Shown piece by piece: positions 7,098 through 16,980 of a DNA stretch of 64,000 bases (positions within the stretch are counted from its first letter, which is position 1; every line of letters starts with the position of its first letter). The notes below the pieces were generated by a model. The model searched no databases and had not been told where the DNA came from. It worked only from the letters and a program-made list of their open reading frames with translations. Source of the stretch: an uncultured Bacteroidales bacterium. GTDB taxonomy: Bacteria > Bacteroidota > Bacteroidia > Bacteroidales > Paludibacteraceae. Where the stretch lies: NCBI GenBank assembly GCA_949282265.1, contig CASDOZ010000001.1, positions 1-64,000 on the forward strand, given 5' to 3'. Both the position numbers and the translations under genes were made by a program.

Positions 7098-8963
7098 ATG
7101 GAAGAACTGGAAAAACAGGAAATAGCTTATGGCGACGACAATATCGTGCATTTGGAAGACATGGACCATATCCGGCTGCGCCCGGGTATGTACATCGGCA
7201 AGTTAGGCGATGGCACCCATTCCGACGACGGTGTATATGTGCTTATCAAGGAGATTATAGACAACGCCATAGATGAATTCCGCATGGCTTACGGAAAGAC
7301 GATTGACGTAACGGTGGAGAACGGCGTGGCAACCATCCGCGACTACGGGCGCGGCATTCCGCTGGGCAAGATGATTGAAGCCGTTTCAGTGCTCAACACG
7401 GGTGCCAAATACGACTCGTCCGTGTTCAAAAAATCGGTCGGCCTGAACGGCGTGGGCACCAAGGCCGTGAACGCGCTGTCGTGGAAATTCTCAGTGGAGT
7501 CGTTCCGCGAAGGCAAAACGCGCCGCGCCGAGTTCCACCAGGGGCAGCTGTTTGCCGACACGGGCATCGTGGACAACACGGCCAACGAGCCGAACGGCAC
7601 ACGCATCACCTTTGAGCCGGACAACACGCTGTTCATAAACTACACCTTCCGCGATGACTTCATCGAACCGATGCTGCGGAACTACACCTACCTGAACACC
7701 GGGCTGACCATCATCTACAACGGGCGGAAATTCCAGTCGAAAAACGGCCTGCTCGACCTGCTGACGGAGAACATGACTGCCGAACCGCTCTACCCGATTA
7801 TCCACCTGAAAGGTGACGACATAGAAATAGCCCTGACGCACACCAACCAGAACAACGACGAGTATTACTCGTTCGTGAACGGGCAGCACACCACGCACGG
7901 CGGTACGCACCAAGCTGCTTACAGGGAAGCCATCGGGCGGACAATCAAGGAATTTTTCAACAAGAACCAGGATTTGGCCGATATCCGCAACGGGGTTGTC
8001 GGCGCCATCGCCATCAACGTGGAAGAACCCGTGTTCGAGAGCCAGACCAAAACCAAATTGGGCTCGCGCGGCATGACACCCGCCGAAGACAGCATCTCTG
8101 TAAACAAGTTCATCAACGACTTTGTCAAAAAGGAACTGGACAACTACCTGCACCGCCATTTGGATGTGGCGGAAATCATGCAGCAGAAGATTTCCGAATC
8201 CGAACGCGAGCGCAAAGCCATTGCCGGCGTAACCAAACTGGCCCGCGAGCGTGCCAAGAAAGTGAACCTGCACAACCGCAAATTGCGCGACTGCCGCATC
8301 CACTACAACGACACCAAAGGCGACACGGAGGCATCGTCCATCTTCATCACGGAGGGCGACTCGGCCAGCGGCTCCATCACCAAAAGCCGCGATGTGAACA
8401 CACAGGCCGTGTTCAGCTTGCGCGGAAAACCGTTGAACAGCTACGGGCTGAGCAAAAAAATCGTGTACGAGAACGAAGAGTTCAACCTGCTGCAAGCCGC
8501 GCTGAACATAGAAGACGGGCTGGACGGGCTGCGCTACAACAAAGTGATTGTCGCCACCGATGCCGACGTGGACGGAATGCATATCCGCCTGCTGCTCATC
8601 ACGTTCTTCCTACAATTCTTCCCGAACCTTGTAAAAAAAGGGCATGTTTACATCCTGCAAACGCCCCTGTTCCGCGTACGCAACAAAAAGGAAACGGCCT
8701 ATTGCTACACCGAGGAAGAACGCTTGTCGGCCATTGAACGTTTGGGGCCGAACCCGGAAATCACGCGCTTCAAAGGCTTGGGCGAAATCTCGCCGGAAGA
8801 GTTCAAGCACTTTATCGGCAAGGACATCCGGCTGGACCAGGTCACACTGAACAAGGAAGACGCAGTGGCCGACCTGCTCTCTTTCTACATGGGCAAGAAC
8901 ACGGCCGAACGGCAGGGATTTATCATTGACAACTTAGTTGTGGAGGAAGACAAGACCGAATAA
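7098..8963 (+). CDS. parE: DNA topoisomerase IV subunit B (ParE)
   Basis: 621 residues from the ATG at 7098; the frame runs upstream to 7041 but that extension includes the promoter. ParE is the ATPase subunit of topoisomerase IV, which decatenates daughter chromosomes. The GHKL ATPase region is visible ([31 protein letters not shown]). The TOPRIM domain carries ITEGDSASG near residue 417 and [10 protein letters not shown] near 488, followed by [13 protein letters not shown]. The [19 protein letters not shown] segment is the form I associate with Bacteroidota ParE rather than GyrB. No parC is adjacent; the next gene is a DNA methyltransferase. GyrB is the main alternative. Confidence 0.85.
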   Translation: MEELEKQEIAYGDDNIVHLEDMDHIRLRPGMYIGKLGDGTHSDDGVYVLIKEIIDNAIDEFRMAYGKTIDVTVENGVATIRDYGRGIPLGKMIEAVSVLNTGAKYDSSVFKKSVGLNGVGTKAVNALSWKFSVESFREGKTRRAEFHQGQLFADTGIVDNTANEPNGTRITFEPDNTLFINYTFRDDFIEPMLRNYTYLNTGLTIIYNGRKFQSKNGLLDLLTENMTAEPLYPIIHLKGDDIEIALTHTNQNNDEYYSFVNGQHTTHGGTHQAAYREAIGRTIKEFFNKNQDLADIRNGVVGAIAINVEEPVFESQTKTKLGSRGMTPAEDSISVNKFINDFVKKELDNYLHRHLDVAEIMQQKISESERERKAIAGVTKLARERAKKVNLHNRKLRDCRIHYNDTKGDTEASSIFITEGDSASGSITKSRDVNTQAVFSLRGKPLNSYGLSKKIVYENEEFNLLQAALNIEDGLDGLRYNKVIVATDADVDGMHIRLLLITFFLQFFPNLVKKGHVYILQTPLFRVRNKKETAYCYTEEERLSAIERLGPNPEITRFKGLGEISPEEFKHFIGKDIRLDQVTLNKEDAVADLLSFYMGKNTAERQGFIIDNLVVEEDKTE

Positions 8964-9003
8964 CGGTACCGGCATCCGAGAATAAACGAAACGATATGGA
9001 ACC

Positions 9004-10116
9004 ATGAATGAGAGCCATCCAGATATTATGGGAAATACGTATGCAGACCGTATCACAACGGAAGGCATCAAATATGCCGGCTCAAAATTGAAAATCATTC
9101 CATATATTCTTGATACCATATCGGACCTTCAGGGCATCAAAACCGTTTTGGACGGTTTCAGCGGAACCACGCGGGTTTCGCAGGCGTTTGCCCAACTGGG
9201 CTACGACACGACCGCAAACGATGTATCCATCTGGTCGGAAGTTTTTGCAACCTGCTATCTGAAACAGCACAAAAACGAACGATATTACCAGGACATCATC
9301 GACCATCTGAACCATCTGGAAGGCTACGATGGCTGGTTCACGGAACATTACGGCGCAGACGAAGCCAACCAAAAACGCCCGTTCCAACGCAAAAACACCC
9401 GGAAATTGGATGCCATACGGGACGAAATAGACCGGCTGAACCTTGATTGGGACGACAAATGCGTCATATTGACCAGCCTGATCCACGCCCTCGACTCGGT
9501 TGACAGCACATTAGGACACTACGTGGCCTATCTGTCCCGTTGGTCCCCGCGCTCATACAACGACCTGGCACTGAAACTGCCCCATTTGTTCAATGTACAC
9601 AGCAACAACACCATCATCAGGGACGACATTTTCAACACGGTCAAGCAAAACGAATATGACTTTGCCTATTTCGACCCTCCCTATGGCTCAAACAACGAAA
9701 AAATGCCGCCCAGCAGGGTCAGGTACGCATCCTATTACCATATTTGGACAACAGTGATACTGAACGACAAACCGCCCCTTTTCGGGAAAGCGAACCGCCG
9801 GGAAGACACGCGCGACCATATCACAAGTTCCGTATTTGAAGAATTCCGGCGCGACGAATCGGGACATTTCATTGCCATGAATGCGTTGAACGAGTTGATA
9901 AAAAGCACAAAAGCGCATTACATACTTTTGTCGTACAGTTCTGGCGGGCGAGCCACGAAAAAAGAACTGTACGATATTATTTCCAGTTCCGGCAAGCTGC
10001 TGAAACTGGTCGAAATCGACTACAAAAAAAACGTCATGGGAAACATGCGCTGGACAAACGAATGGATAAACAGCGATGGCAAATACCATGAATATTTATT
10101 CCTAATGGAAAAATGA
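9004..10116 (+). CDS. D12-class N6-adenine DNA methyltransferase, orphan
   Basis: 370 residues. D12 enzymes methylate adenine N6 using S-adenosylmethionine. Here GIKYAGSKLKII is the N-terminal counterpart of the RYxGGK motif, VLDGFSGTTRVS (about residue 50) is the SAM-binding motif I, and FAYFDPPYGS (Asp about 224) is catalytic motif IV. A second start (residue 10, MGNTYADR) is possible. No restriction endonuclease, specificity subunit or Vsr gene is nearby. It sits 40 bp after parE, and its TGA overlaps the ATG of tadA (ATGA at 10113-10116), so it is co-transcribed with housekeeping genes. It could be an orphan epigenetic methyltransferase or a leftover of a restriction system. Recognition site unknown. 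Confidence 0.82.
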   Translation: MNESHPDIMGNTYADRITTEGIKYAGSKLKIIPYILDTISDLQGIKTVLDGFSGTTRVSQAFAQLGYDTTANDVSIWSEVFATCYLKQHKNERYYQDIIDHLNHLEGYDGWFTEHYGADEANQKRPFQRKNTRKLDAIRDEIDRLNLDWDDKCVILTSLIHALDSVDSTLGHYVAYLSRWSPRSYNDLALKLPHLFNVHSNNTIIRDDIFNTVKQNEYDFAYFDPPYGSNNEKMPPSRVRYASYYHIWTTVILNDKPPLFGKANRREDTRDHITSSVFEEFRRDESGHFIAMNALNELIKSTKAHYILLSYSSGGRATKKELYDIISSSGKLLKLVEIDYKKNVMGNMRWTNEWINSDGKYHEYLFLMEK

Positions 10117-10559
10117 CAGACATGAACAACGACGACATACGTTACATGCAACTGGCCTTGGAAGAAGCCCGGAAAGCCTTGGAAAGGAACGAAGTCCCTA
10201 TCGGATGCGTCATCACCTGCCAGCAGCAAATCGTCGGGCGCGGCCACAACCTGACGGAAACTCTGCAAGACGTAACCGCCCACGCGGAAATGCAGGCCAT
10301 CACGGCGGCAGCCCAAACGCTGGGCGGGAAATACCTGAACGAATGCACGCTATATGTTACCGTCGAGCCGTGCATCATGTGCGCAGGCGCCATCGGTTGG
10401 GCGCAAATCGGGCGTGTGGTGTTCGGGGCATGCGACGAGAAACGCGGCTTCCAGACGTTTGCCCCGCAGGCATTGCACCCGAAATGTACGGTGGAAGCCG
10501 GTATCCTGCAAGAAGAATGTGCCCAACTGATGAAGGACTTTTTCAAACAGAAAAGATAA
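10113..10559 (+). CDS. tadA: tRNA-specific adenosine deaminase (TadA)
   Basis: 148 residues. TadA deaminates A34 to inosine in tRNA-Arg(ACG), which allows decoding of CGN codons. The zinc cytidine-deaminase fold is clear: HAEMQAI supplies the His ligand and catalytic Glu, and PCIMCAGAIGWAQI supplies the two Cys ligands. NEVPIGCVI near residue 27 is the usual N-terminal strand. The start overlaps the methyltransferase stop (ATGA); an ATG three codons later (10122) is an equally possible start. Confidence 0.93.
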   Translation: MTDMNNDDIRYMQLALEEARKALERNEVPIGCVITCQQQIVGRGHNLTETLQDVTAHAEMQAITAAAQTLGGKYLNECTLYVTVEPCIMCAGAIGWAQIGRVVFGACDEKRGFQTFAPQALHPKCTVEAGILQEECAQLMKDFFKQKR

Positions 10560-10578
10560 ACATACAAAAAACATATTT

Positions 10579-11301
10579 ATGAACAATCCGCTGATAATCT
10601 TATCGCTCGCCATATTGCCGGCCCTGCTGCTGATGATATTCATTTACCGGCAGGAAAAAACAAAAAAAGAGCCGTTAAGGCTGCTGCTGAAAGGATTTTT
10701 ATATGGCACTTATTCCGTTCTATTGGTTTTCGCCATTCATTTTTGCTTGGAGATATTGGGAATTGATGTGCAACGGAACGTATTCTTGAGCGCATTTGTT
10801 TCCGCCGCGCTCATTGAGGAAAGCGCGAAATTCTATTTCTTGAAGAAACTCATCTGGAACGACCCGCATTTCGACGAACGGTTTGACGGAATCATATATG
10901 CCGTATTTGTTTCGCTCGGGTTTGCCGTCGTGGAAAACCTGTTATACTTGTTCGTATATGTGCCGGAAGCCGCATTGGAAACCGGCTTCCAACGTGCCAT
11001 TTGGGCTGTTCCCGCCCATTTCCTGTTTGCTGTCATCATGGGCTACTATTTTTCCATGGCGCGGTTTTCGACTGAACGCAGGAACTATTACCTAACCTTG
11101 AGCCTGCTAATGGCTGTTCTGGCGCACGGCATGTATGATGTACTGCTTATGTTTGCGGAAGCCATAAGCAACCTGAGCCCCGTCATGTCGAGCCTGACCA
11201 TGGTAGGATTCTATATTTTTGACATCCTGCTGTGGAAAATGGGGCTGAAACGGATTCGCCGACTTACGCTTGCTGATGAATATAACAATTTAAAATTTTA
11301 A
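10579..11301 (+). CDS. PrsW family intramembrane metalloprotease
   Basis: 240 residues with about seven membrane segments. The family signature is present: IEESAKFYFLKK (EExxK), then FDGIIYAVFVSLGFAVVENLLY (FxxxEN, read across two segments), PAHFLFAVIMGYYF, and a later HGMYDVLL histidine. In Bacillus, PrsW makes the first cut of the anti-sigma factor RsiW. The target here is unknown. No anti-sigma gene is adjacent, but two ECF sigma systems lie at 23.7 and 26.9 kb. It follows tadA by 19 bp and precedes the kinase gene by 3 bp, so it is probably in the same operon. Confidence 0.82.
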   Translation: MNNPLIILSLAILPALLLMIFIYRQEKTKKEPLRLLLKGFLYGTYSVLLVFAIHFCLEILGIDVQRNVFLSAFVSAALIEESAKFYFLKKLIWNDPHFDERFDGIIYAVFVSLGFAVVENLLYLFVYVPEAALETGFQRAIWAVPAHFLFAVIMGYYFSMARFSTERRNYYLTLSLLMAVLAHGMYDVLLMFAEAISNLSPVMSSLTMVGFYIFDILLWKMGLKRIRRLTLADEYNNLKF

Positions 11302-11304
11302 TCT

Positions 11305-12975
11305 ATGGAAACTAAGACTGTCACGATTTATTGTAAAAACACAAAACAATACTATGACTTCCCCATCGGAAGTTCTTTATTGGAAATTTACAATGCCTTG
11401 CAAATACAACTCCCGTATCAGGTTGTTGCCGCACGTGTCAATTATAAAGTGGAAGACCTGAACTTCCTGGTCTATAAACCCAAAGACATAGAGTTTATCG
11501 ATGCAAGCACACCATCCGGAATGCGGTGCTATGTACGGACATTGAGCATGGTCCTTTCATGCGCCATTAATGAACTATACCCACATGCAGACCTACGCAT
11601 AGAACATCCCATATCCAAAGGATACTACTGCATAATCGACAAATTAGGGCAAATCCTTACGCCGGACATCGTCCTGAAAATCAAAGAGCGTATGAGCCAA
11701 ATAATTCAGGAAGACAGAAAAATTATTTGTGAGGAAAAACAGACCAAAGAAGTCAAAAAAATATTCCGCTCCCGCACCGATGGTGAAACAACATTATTTG
11801 AAACGTTAGGCAATCCCTATTGTCGTTATTTCCGTATGGGCGACTTTGTTGATTATTACAACGGAGTCCTCATGCCAAGCACGGGATATTTGTCTGTCTT
11901 CGACCTGATTCCGTACTATGATGGCATGTTATTGCAGATTCCAAACCGGGTCAATCCCATAAAAATAGAAGACCGGATTGCACAAGACAAAATGTTCGGC
12001 ATATTCAACGAATTTGTTGGTTGGAACAAGCTGATGAATATCAGCAATGTAGGCGAATTCAATATCGCCTGCAAGAACAACAAGATGTTCAATCTGATAA
12101 AACTGGCCGAGGCACTGCACGAGAAAAAAATCGCACAAATTGCCGACATGATTTCACATCATCCCGACGGCTGCCCGAAATTCATTCTGATATCAGGTCC
12201 CTCATCATCCGGCAAAACAACTTTCAGCAAAAGGTTGGCAATCCAACTAATGGTCAACGGACTGAATCCCGTTTCCATCTCCATGGATAATTATTTTGTA
12301 AACAGAGAGGATACGCCCCGTGACGAGAACGGCGAGTGGGATTTCGAAGACCTGCATGCCCTTGATTTACCTTTGTTCAATCAGCAATTACAGGATTTGC
12401 TGGCAGGAAAAGAAGTACAGGTACCAACGTTCAATTTCGAAGTCGGGAAACGCAGCTTCAACGGGGAAAAAATCAAACTGAGCGAAAACAACATTATCAT
12501 TCTGGAAGGAATACATGCCTTGAACCCGGAACTGATGCCCGACATTCCCAGCAAAGCGACATTCAAAATCTACGTCTCAGCACTGACAACCATCAACATC
12601 GACAACCACAACTGGATTCCGACTACCGACATCCGCCTATTGCGCCGTATCATCCGCGACTACCGTTACCGCAATTATTCAGCCCGCGAAACAATCGCAA
12701 GGGTTCCAAGCATACGCCGCGGCGAAGAAAAATGGATTTTCCCGTACCAGGAAAACGCGGATGTCATGTTCAACTCGGCCCTGCTCTTTGAACTGGCCGT
12801 GCTGAAACGCCATGCCGAACCGATATTGGCGGAAGTGCCCAAATATTGCGATGAATACACGGAAGCCCATCGGCTTCTAAAATTCCTGAATTATTTCGTG
12901 TCTATTCCGGAGCGGGAAATTCCACCGACATCCCTTCTGCGCGAATTCGTCGGTGGCAGCAGTTTCAGATATTGA
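11305..12975 (+). CDS. Nucleoside (uridine) kinase with N-terminal TGS and tRNA-synthetase-like domain
   Basis: 556 residues. Residues 1-75 resemble a TGS domain; 75-190 resemble the second additional domain of threonyl-tRNA synthetase (HPISKGYYCIID). From about 285 there is a P-loop phosphoribulokinase/uridine kinase domain with Walker A GPSSSGKTTFSKR, then SMDNYFVNREDTP, and NNIIILEGIHALN as Walker B. The likely reaction is phosphorylation of a pyrimidine nucleoside for salvage. The three-domain architecture is common in Bacteroidota and Firmicutes but its substrate is not fixed by sequence. The gene ends the parE-led run; a new promoter begins just after it. Confidence 0.85.
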   Translation: METKTVTIYCKNTKQYYDFPIGSSLLEIYNALQIQLPYQVVAARVNYKVEDLNFLVYKPKDIEFIDASTPSGMRCYVRTLSMVLSCAINELYPHADLRIEHPISKGYYCIIDKLGQILTPDIVLKIKERMSQIIQEDRKIICEEKQTKEVKKIFRSRTDGETTLFETLGNPYCRYFRMGDFVDYYNGVLMPSTGYLSVFDLIPYYDGMLLQIPNRVNPIKIEDRIAQDKMFGIFNEFVGWNKLMNISNVGEFNIACKNNKMFNLIKLAEALHEKKIAQIADMISHHPDGCPKFILISGPSSSGKTTFSKRLAIQLMVNGLNPVSISMDNYFVNREDTPRDENGEWDFEDLHALDLPLFNQQLQDLLAGKEVQVPTFNFEVGKRSFNGEKIKLSENNIIILEGIHALNPELMPDIPSKATFKIYVSALTTINIDNHNWIPTTDIRLLRRIIRDYRYRNYSARETIARVPSIRRGEEKWIFPYQENADVMFNSALLFELAVLKRHAEPILAEVPKYCDEYTEAHRLLKFLNYFVSIPEREIPPTSLLREFVGGSSFRY

Positions 12976-13004
12976 GACTATAATAAAAAAAATTGTACCT
13001 TTGC
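12972..13004 (+). promoter_or_regulatory. Canonical Bacteroidota promoter for the SPOR-folE operon
   Basis: TTG at 12972-12974 is separated by 21 bp from TACCTTTGC at 12996-13004, matching TTG-N(19-22)-TAnnTTTG. The -33 element overlaps the end of the upstream kinase gene, and the start codon follows at 13029. Confidence 0.8.
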
Positions 13005-13028
13005 ACAATCAAACAAACATATACAAAT

Positions 13029-13571
13029 ATGGCAAATGTAACATACAAAGGGCTCATAGGTTGCCTCCTGCTCCTGCTTCCCTGCCTATACAGTACAGCG
13101 AACGATTCCATAGCTGTAAACATGGATCAAAATGCTACACATGAACACATGACAAAATACCACGGCAGGCCATTGATTTTCGACTCCATCCAATCCGTCG
13201 CGGACACGTGTGCCCCTATGGTAATTATTCGGCAGGACCAACGTATAGAAGACATGATACAAGGAAAAATCCATGGCCGGCAAGAACGTTGCACGACCCA
13301 TATACAAGGCTATCGCGTGCAGGTTTTTTCTAGCAATACACAAAAAACTGCCAAATCGGAAGCTTTCAAGGTCGAAAAAAAAGTAAAACAGGACTATACC
13401 GACATCGATATTTATGTTTTATACCAACCGCCTTTTTGGAAAGTACGTTTGGGAAACTTCCGGACACAAGAGGAAGCCGGTATCTTGCGCGACGATTTGC
13501 TGAAAACATATCCTAACATGCAAGGCGACATTTATATCGTCAAAGACATGATACAAGTAGCCGAAAATTAG
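13029..13571 (+). CDS. SPOR domain-containing periplasmic protein
   Basis: 180 residues from the ATG at 13029, downstream of the promoter -7 box; the frame extends to 12993 but that lies within the promoter. An N-terminal hydrophobic signal (GLIGCLLLLLPCLYSTA) is followed by a linker, and a C-terminal SPOR domain (about 95-170: GYRVQVFSSN, FWKVRLGNFRTQEEA). SPOR domains bind denuded glycan strands of septal peptidoglycan, so a role in cell division or wall remodelling is likely. folE follows after 26 bp. A SPOR-folE pair is a familiar Bacteroidota arrangement. Confidence 0.88.
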   Translation: MANVTYKGLIGCLLLLLPCLYSTANDSIAVNMDQNATHEHMTKYHGRPLIFDSIQSVADTCAPMVIIRQDQRIEDMIQGKIHGRQERCTTHIQGYRVQVFSSNTQKTAKSEAFKVEKKVKQDYTDIDIYVLYQPPFWKVRLGNFRTQEEAGILRDDLLKTYPNMQGDIYIVKDMIQVAEN

Positions 13572-13597
13572 TCCTTTTACACAACGACATATAACAC

Positions 13598-14188
13598 ATG
13601 AGCAGTTCCCAACATAATTTCCAGTTCGACAAGGAAAAAACGGAAAAGATAGCCCAACACATGAAAGAAATCATTTCCATATTGGGCGAGAATCCAGAAC
13701 GCGAAGGATTGCTGAAAACCCCAGAACGCGTGGCAAAATCCTACCAGTTCCTAATGCAGGGCTATTCGCAAGACCCGGAGGAGATATTACGTTCCGCCTT
13801 GTTCAAGGAAGACTACCGCCAAATGGTTATTGTAAAAGACATTGATTTCTACTCCATGTGCGAACATCACTTGTTGCCATTCTTCGGGAAAGCCCATGTG
13901 GCCTACATACCCAACGGACAGATTACAGGGTTGAGCAAAATTGCCCGCGTGGTGGAAGTCTTTGCCCGCCGTATGCAGGTGCAGGAACGCATGACGACAC
14001 AAATAAAAGAATGTATCCAGAACACATTGCAGCCCTTGGGGGTCATGGTTGTCATTGAAGCACAACATCTGTGTATGCAAATGCGCGGCATCCAGAAACA
14101 ACACTCCATCACAACCACCTCGGACTTTACAGGTGCTTTCCAGCAACAAAAAACCCGTGAAGAATTCATCAATTTGATTAAAGGATAG
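13598..14188 (+). CDS. folE: GTP cyclohydrolase I (FolE)
   Basis: 196 residues. It converts GTP to 7,8-dihydroneopterin triphosphate, the first step of folate synthesis. Signature sequences are [18 protein letters not shown] (zinc Cys and His residues), [15 protein letters not shown], and [12 protein letters not shown] with the third zinc ligand. Length and ends are normal. The gene is convergent with the sulfatase-type gene on the other strand; only 10 bp separate the two stops. Confidence 0.96.
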   Translation: MSSSQHNFQFDKEKTEKIAQHMKEIISILGENPEREGLLKTPERVAKSYQFLMQGYSQDPEEILRSALFKEDYRQMVIVKDIDFYSMCEHHLLPFFGKAHVAYIPNGQITGLSKIARVVEVFARRMQVQERMTTQIKECIQNTLQPLGVMVVIEAQHLCMQMRGIQKQHSITTTSDFTGAFQQQKTREEFINLIKG

Positions 14189-14198
14189 GAGACAAGAG

Positions 14199-15755
14199 TC
14201 AAGGCCCAACCACTGTGAAAATATCCAATTCCGGAACAATTACAGAAGTCGGTATATTGGCCGCACTCAATATGCTATGATACAAAAAATCCGAAACATA
14301 GTATTTATCCTTATTATGCTGCAATGCCGTTATTTTTTCAGCATTATTTTTACCATATATTTCAGAATACCACACAAAACATGCTGAATTTCGGGCTTCC
14401 ACTATATCGTTCGCATGCAACCATCTTCCATTCTCGCCCAATGCTTCACCATGGTCAGACAAATAGATGACTATCGCATTTTTTTGTTCCAGTTGAGTTA
14501 GAAGCTGGTCAATAAACCAATCTGTATAACGTATCGTGTTATCATACGAGTTTATCATTTCTTCCGGTGAACATCGCTGGACTATCTTATTCGTGGTTAT
14601 AGGCATAAAATAAGACATCGAATCAGGAAAATGCGCATTGTAATACCAATGACTTCCAATCGTATGAAGTATGATTAATTTACGTGGAACAGATTCACGT
14701 AATATAGTTTCAAAATGGGGCAACAAATCACCATCAAGTAAAAGATCATACCCAAGATAATTACGTTCTGGATGAGCAAAAATAAGTGTGTCACACTCTT
14801 CCATGAAAGAAGCATAATGTTCCTCCTTCTCCTGATTAGCAATCCAATAACTATTAAAATTACATTTGTTGAACAAACGAATAAAAGAAATTTCCGTATT
14901 TGCCCGATCGACATGTGCAGTGTCGGCACGAGTTAATATATGAGCGACACTTGCTCCTGTATAAGCATACAATGAATAAACATTGGGTAAAGACACAATA
15001 TTATCTCTTCTATCCAGATTCGGTGTTGTCGTCCGATGGTAGCCGTTAAGTGATAAATGGTCTGCCCGCAATGATTCACCCAAAATAAATACTACTACCA
15101 ACGAATCATTTTGCGAACTTTGCAATGTAGGATCTGGATCTATCCGTTCTTTAGCTATCTTAGTTTGAAGTTGATGATATTGTATTAGCGTATGAGAAAT
15201 ACTGTAAGGAAAATGTTGCCTCATAAAATCTCTACATGCTGGATAAAACCCAAACATAGACAATAATAAAAGTAACGAAATCACGCTATATAGAACGGGC
15301 CGGATCGGAGTCAGCCTTTTAAATCTATACCAAACAAATAAAAATGAGACCATTAATGCAACTATCGCAAACAATAGCAATGAAACAGGAATCACATCAA
15401 GCGAAGTTCCTAAATCTGTATGAAGTGCCACATCAATCAGCATCGGAGTAAGGATAGCTTTATAAGCATATCTATAAAACGCCACTATACATCCCAACAA
15501 AGACAATAATGGAAAGCATACGGCAAAAACATATTTATTACCATTCAACGCACATAATAACAAAAAGATAGAAAATGCTTGTAGACCTATATTGAAAAAA
15601 ATAAGACGTATCAAGTCATAAACATCACCTATGGGGTAATTCAAAAAATCCGGTATGATGAACAAAGTTAACCATACTGCCGCACACAATATGAAAAATA
15701 AATTATGTAATTTGTTGTTTATACCCATAATAAAAAATAAAATTGATGCAAACAA
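14199..15755 (-). CDS. Phosphoethanolamine transferase, EptA/sulfatase-like membrane protein
   Basis: 518 residues (an alternative start is nine codons later, MGINNK, at 15728). Five hydrophobic segments in the first 170 residues are followed by a periplasmic alkaline-phosphatase-fold domain. Metal site residues are in FILGESLRADH (Glu 227) and YLSDHGEALGENG. The probable Thr nucleophile is Thr 266 in YTGASVAHILTR. Such enzymes move phosphoethanolamine from phosphatidylethanolamine to lipid A or other glycans at the outer face of the inner membrane, often raising resistance to cationic peptides. The true acceptor here is not known. The gene is clearly AT-rich compared with folE and the 1-10 kb region, as is its upstream partner at 15795, so both may have been acquired together. 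Confidence 0.85.
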   Translation of the reverse strand: MFASILFFIMGINNKLHNLFFILCAAVWLTLFIIPDFLNYPIGDVYDLIRLIFFNIGLQAFSIFLLLCALNGNKYVFAVCFPLLSLLGCIVAFYRYAYKAILTPMLIDVALHTDLGTSLDVIPVSLLLFAIVALMVSFLFVWYRFKRLTPIRPVLYSVISLLLLLSMFGFYPACRDFMRQHFPYSISHTLIQYHQLQTKIAKERIDPDPTLQSSQNDSLVVVFILGESLRADHLSLNGYHRTTTPNLDRRDNIVSLPNVYSLYAYTGASVAHILTRADTAHVDRANTEISFIRLFNKCNFNSYWIANQEKEEHYASFMEECDTLIFAHPERNYLGYDLLLDGDLLPHFETILRESVPRKLIILHTIGSHWYYNAHFPDSMSYFMPITTNKIVQRCSPEEMINSYDNTIRYTDWFIDQLLTQLEQKNAIVIYLSDHGEALGENGRWLHANDIVEARNSACFVWYSEIYGKNNAEKITALQHNKDKYYVSDFLYHSILSAANIPTSVIVPELDIFTVVGP

Positions 15756-15794
15756 ATTACTTACGTCCCAAGTTCAAAATATTTATTACACCTG

Positions 15795-16943
15795 TCATTT
15801 TTTTATAATCTTTACGAGATTATTCCCTGTGTGTCTATACATCTTCCCGGGCATTAACTTTTCTTGCAATGCCATAACAAGAAAAGGCAGCATCATATTA
15901 AGATATGTTATATCATAAAATCCTTGAAAAGTCCAATCTTTATTATTTATAAATGTACTTATATATGTCAACAACACTAATAGACCAAGCATATATGCAG
16001 AATATTCCATACATCTAACATAATTTGTCCAATTCATAGAAAAATATATTCCAATAGGAATAAGCAATATAAACATTATTAAATTACCTTGGCGCGTTTG
16101 TAAAATGAAAGGATTGTATTGGAAAAAGAACAACATTTCCCCTTGTTCATAAAACAAAAAAGGAACAAAAGTCAGGGCAAATACCAATAAAGCTGTCAAT
16201 AAGAAACCGAACTTTTTTAACCACGGCAATGAGCAAAAAGATTTAAAGAACATTACAGCCAAAGGGACTGCAACACTGATACGTGTTGATAAAAGCAATC
16301 CACAAATAATTGCAATAAAATATGTATTTTTTTCTAAAGTAATCTGCCTTAAATACAATAAATTCATTATGGTACAACAAAATAAGAAATTCGTCAATAT
16401 ATCACTACGAACTGCTACTTCATACCAAAAAGCGGGAGACATAAACAAAAAGACTAGGACCCTAAAACATGCTTTATTATTCATGTTCCAAACGGATAGT
16501 AAAAAAAGGACAAATACAAATATAATAGAAAGTCCTACATTTCCTAAAAAATAAAACGGTAAATGAAACACTTGCCAGACTGGGAAAGGAGAACCATAAC
16601 CATCCAAATGGGTTTTTGCAGCATAAGGATATTCCCCTTGCAACAATTTGTCAAGAAAATTATGAATCGCCGACCAACGGTCTACATTTATAGACATAGG
16701 ATCTATACTCTGCTGCAAAACGAACATTCCAATTATACCTATTACAGCAAGCAACACTACGTACCATTTTTTACTTGATTCCATTTTAAGAAACGACAAC
16801 AACATCACTCCAAAACCGTATAAGAATACAAACAACAAATAATAAGAAGTGACACGCGAACCATATTTTACAATAAAACATACGTTTATCATAAAATACA
16901 ATAAATAACAAAACAATTTATGGGGCACGGATGCTAAATTCAC
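15795..16943 (-). CDS. Polytopic membrane protein, GT-C-like, function unknown
   Basis: 382 residues with about ten predicted membrane helices. The first large loop (about residues 80-125) carries an acidic NVDRW motif, then LLQGEYPYAAKTHLDG and GSPFPVWQVFHLPFYFLG. This topology and loop resemble GT-C glycosyltransferases, which use lipid-linked sugars on the periplasmic side, but I cannot assign a family with certainty. It is very AT-rich and lies 39 bp upstream of the EptA-like gene in the same direction. A joint role in decorating an envelope glycan is a reasonable inference. Confidence 0.6.
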   Translation of the reverse strand: MNLASVPHKLFCYLLYFMINVCFIVKYGSRVTSYYLLFVFLYGFGVMLLSFLKMESSKKWYVVLLAVIGIIGMFVLQQSIDPMSINVDRWSAIHNFLDKLLQGEYPYAAKTHLDGYGSPFPVWQVFHLPFYFLGNVGLSIIFVFVLFLLSVWNMNNKACFRVLVFLFMSPAFWYEVAVRSDILTNFLFCCTIMNLLYLRQITLEKNTYFIAIICGLLLSTRISVAVPLAVMFFKSFCSLPWLKKFGFLLTALLVFALTFVPFLFYEQGEMLFFFQYNPFILQTRQGNLIMFILLIPIGIYFSMNWTNYVRCMEYSAYMLGLLVLLTYISTFINNKDWTFQGFYDITYLNMMLPFLVMALQEKLMPGKMYRHTGNNLVKIIKK

Positions 16944-16980
16944 AATTTAGAAGCTTAACATAAAAATATAAAGTCTGGTA

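Noticed and set aside
7491..8582. A 363-codon minus-strand frame opposite parE
   Set aside because: It is antisense to clear topoisomerase motifs and has no recognisable domain, signal or ribosome site.
9004..10116. A restriction-modification system
   Set aside because: Only the methyltransferase is present; flanking genes are parE and tadA, with no endonuclease, specificity or repair gene.
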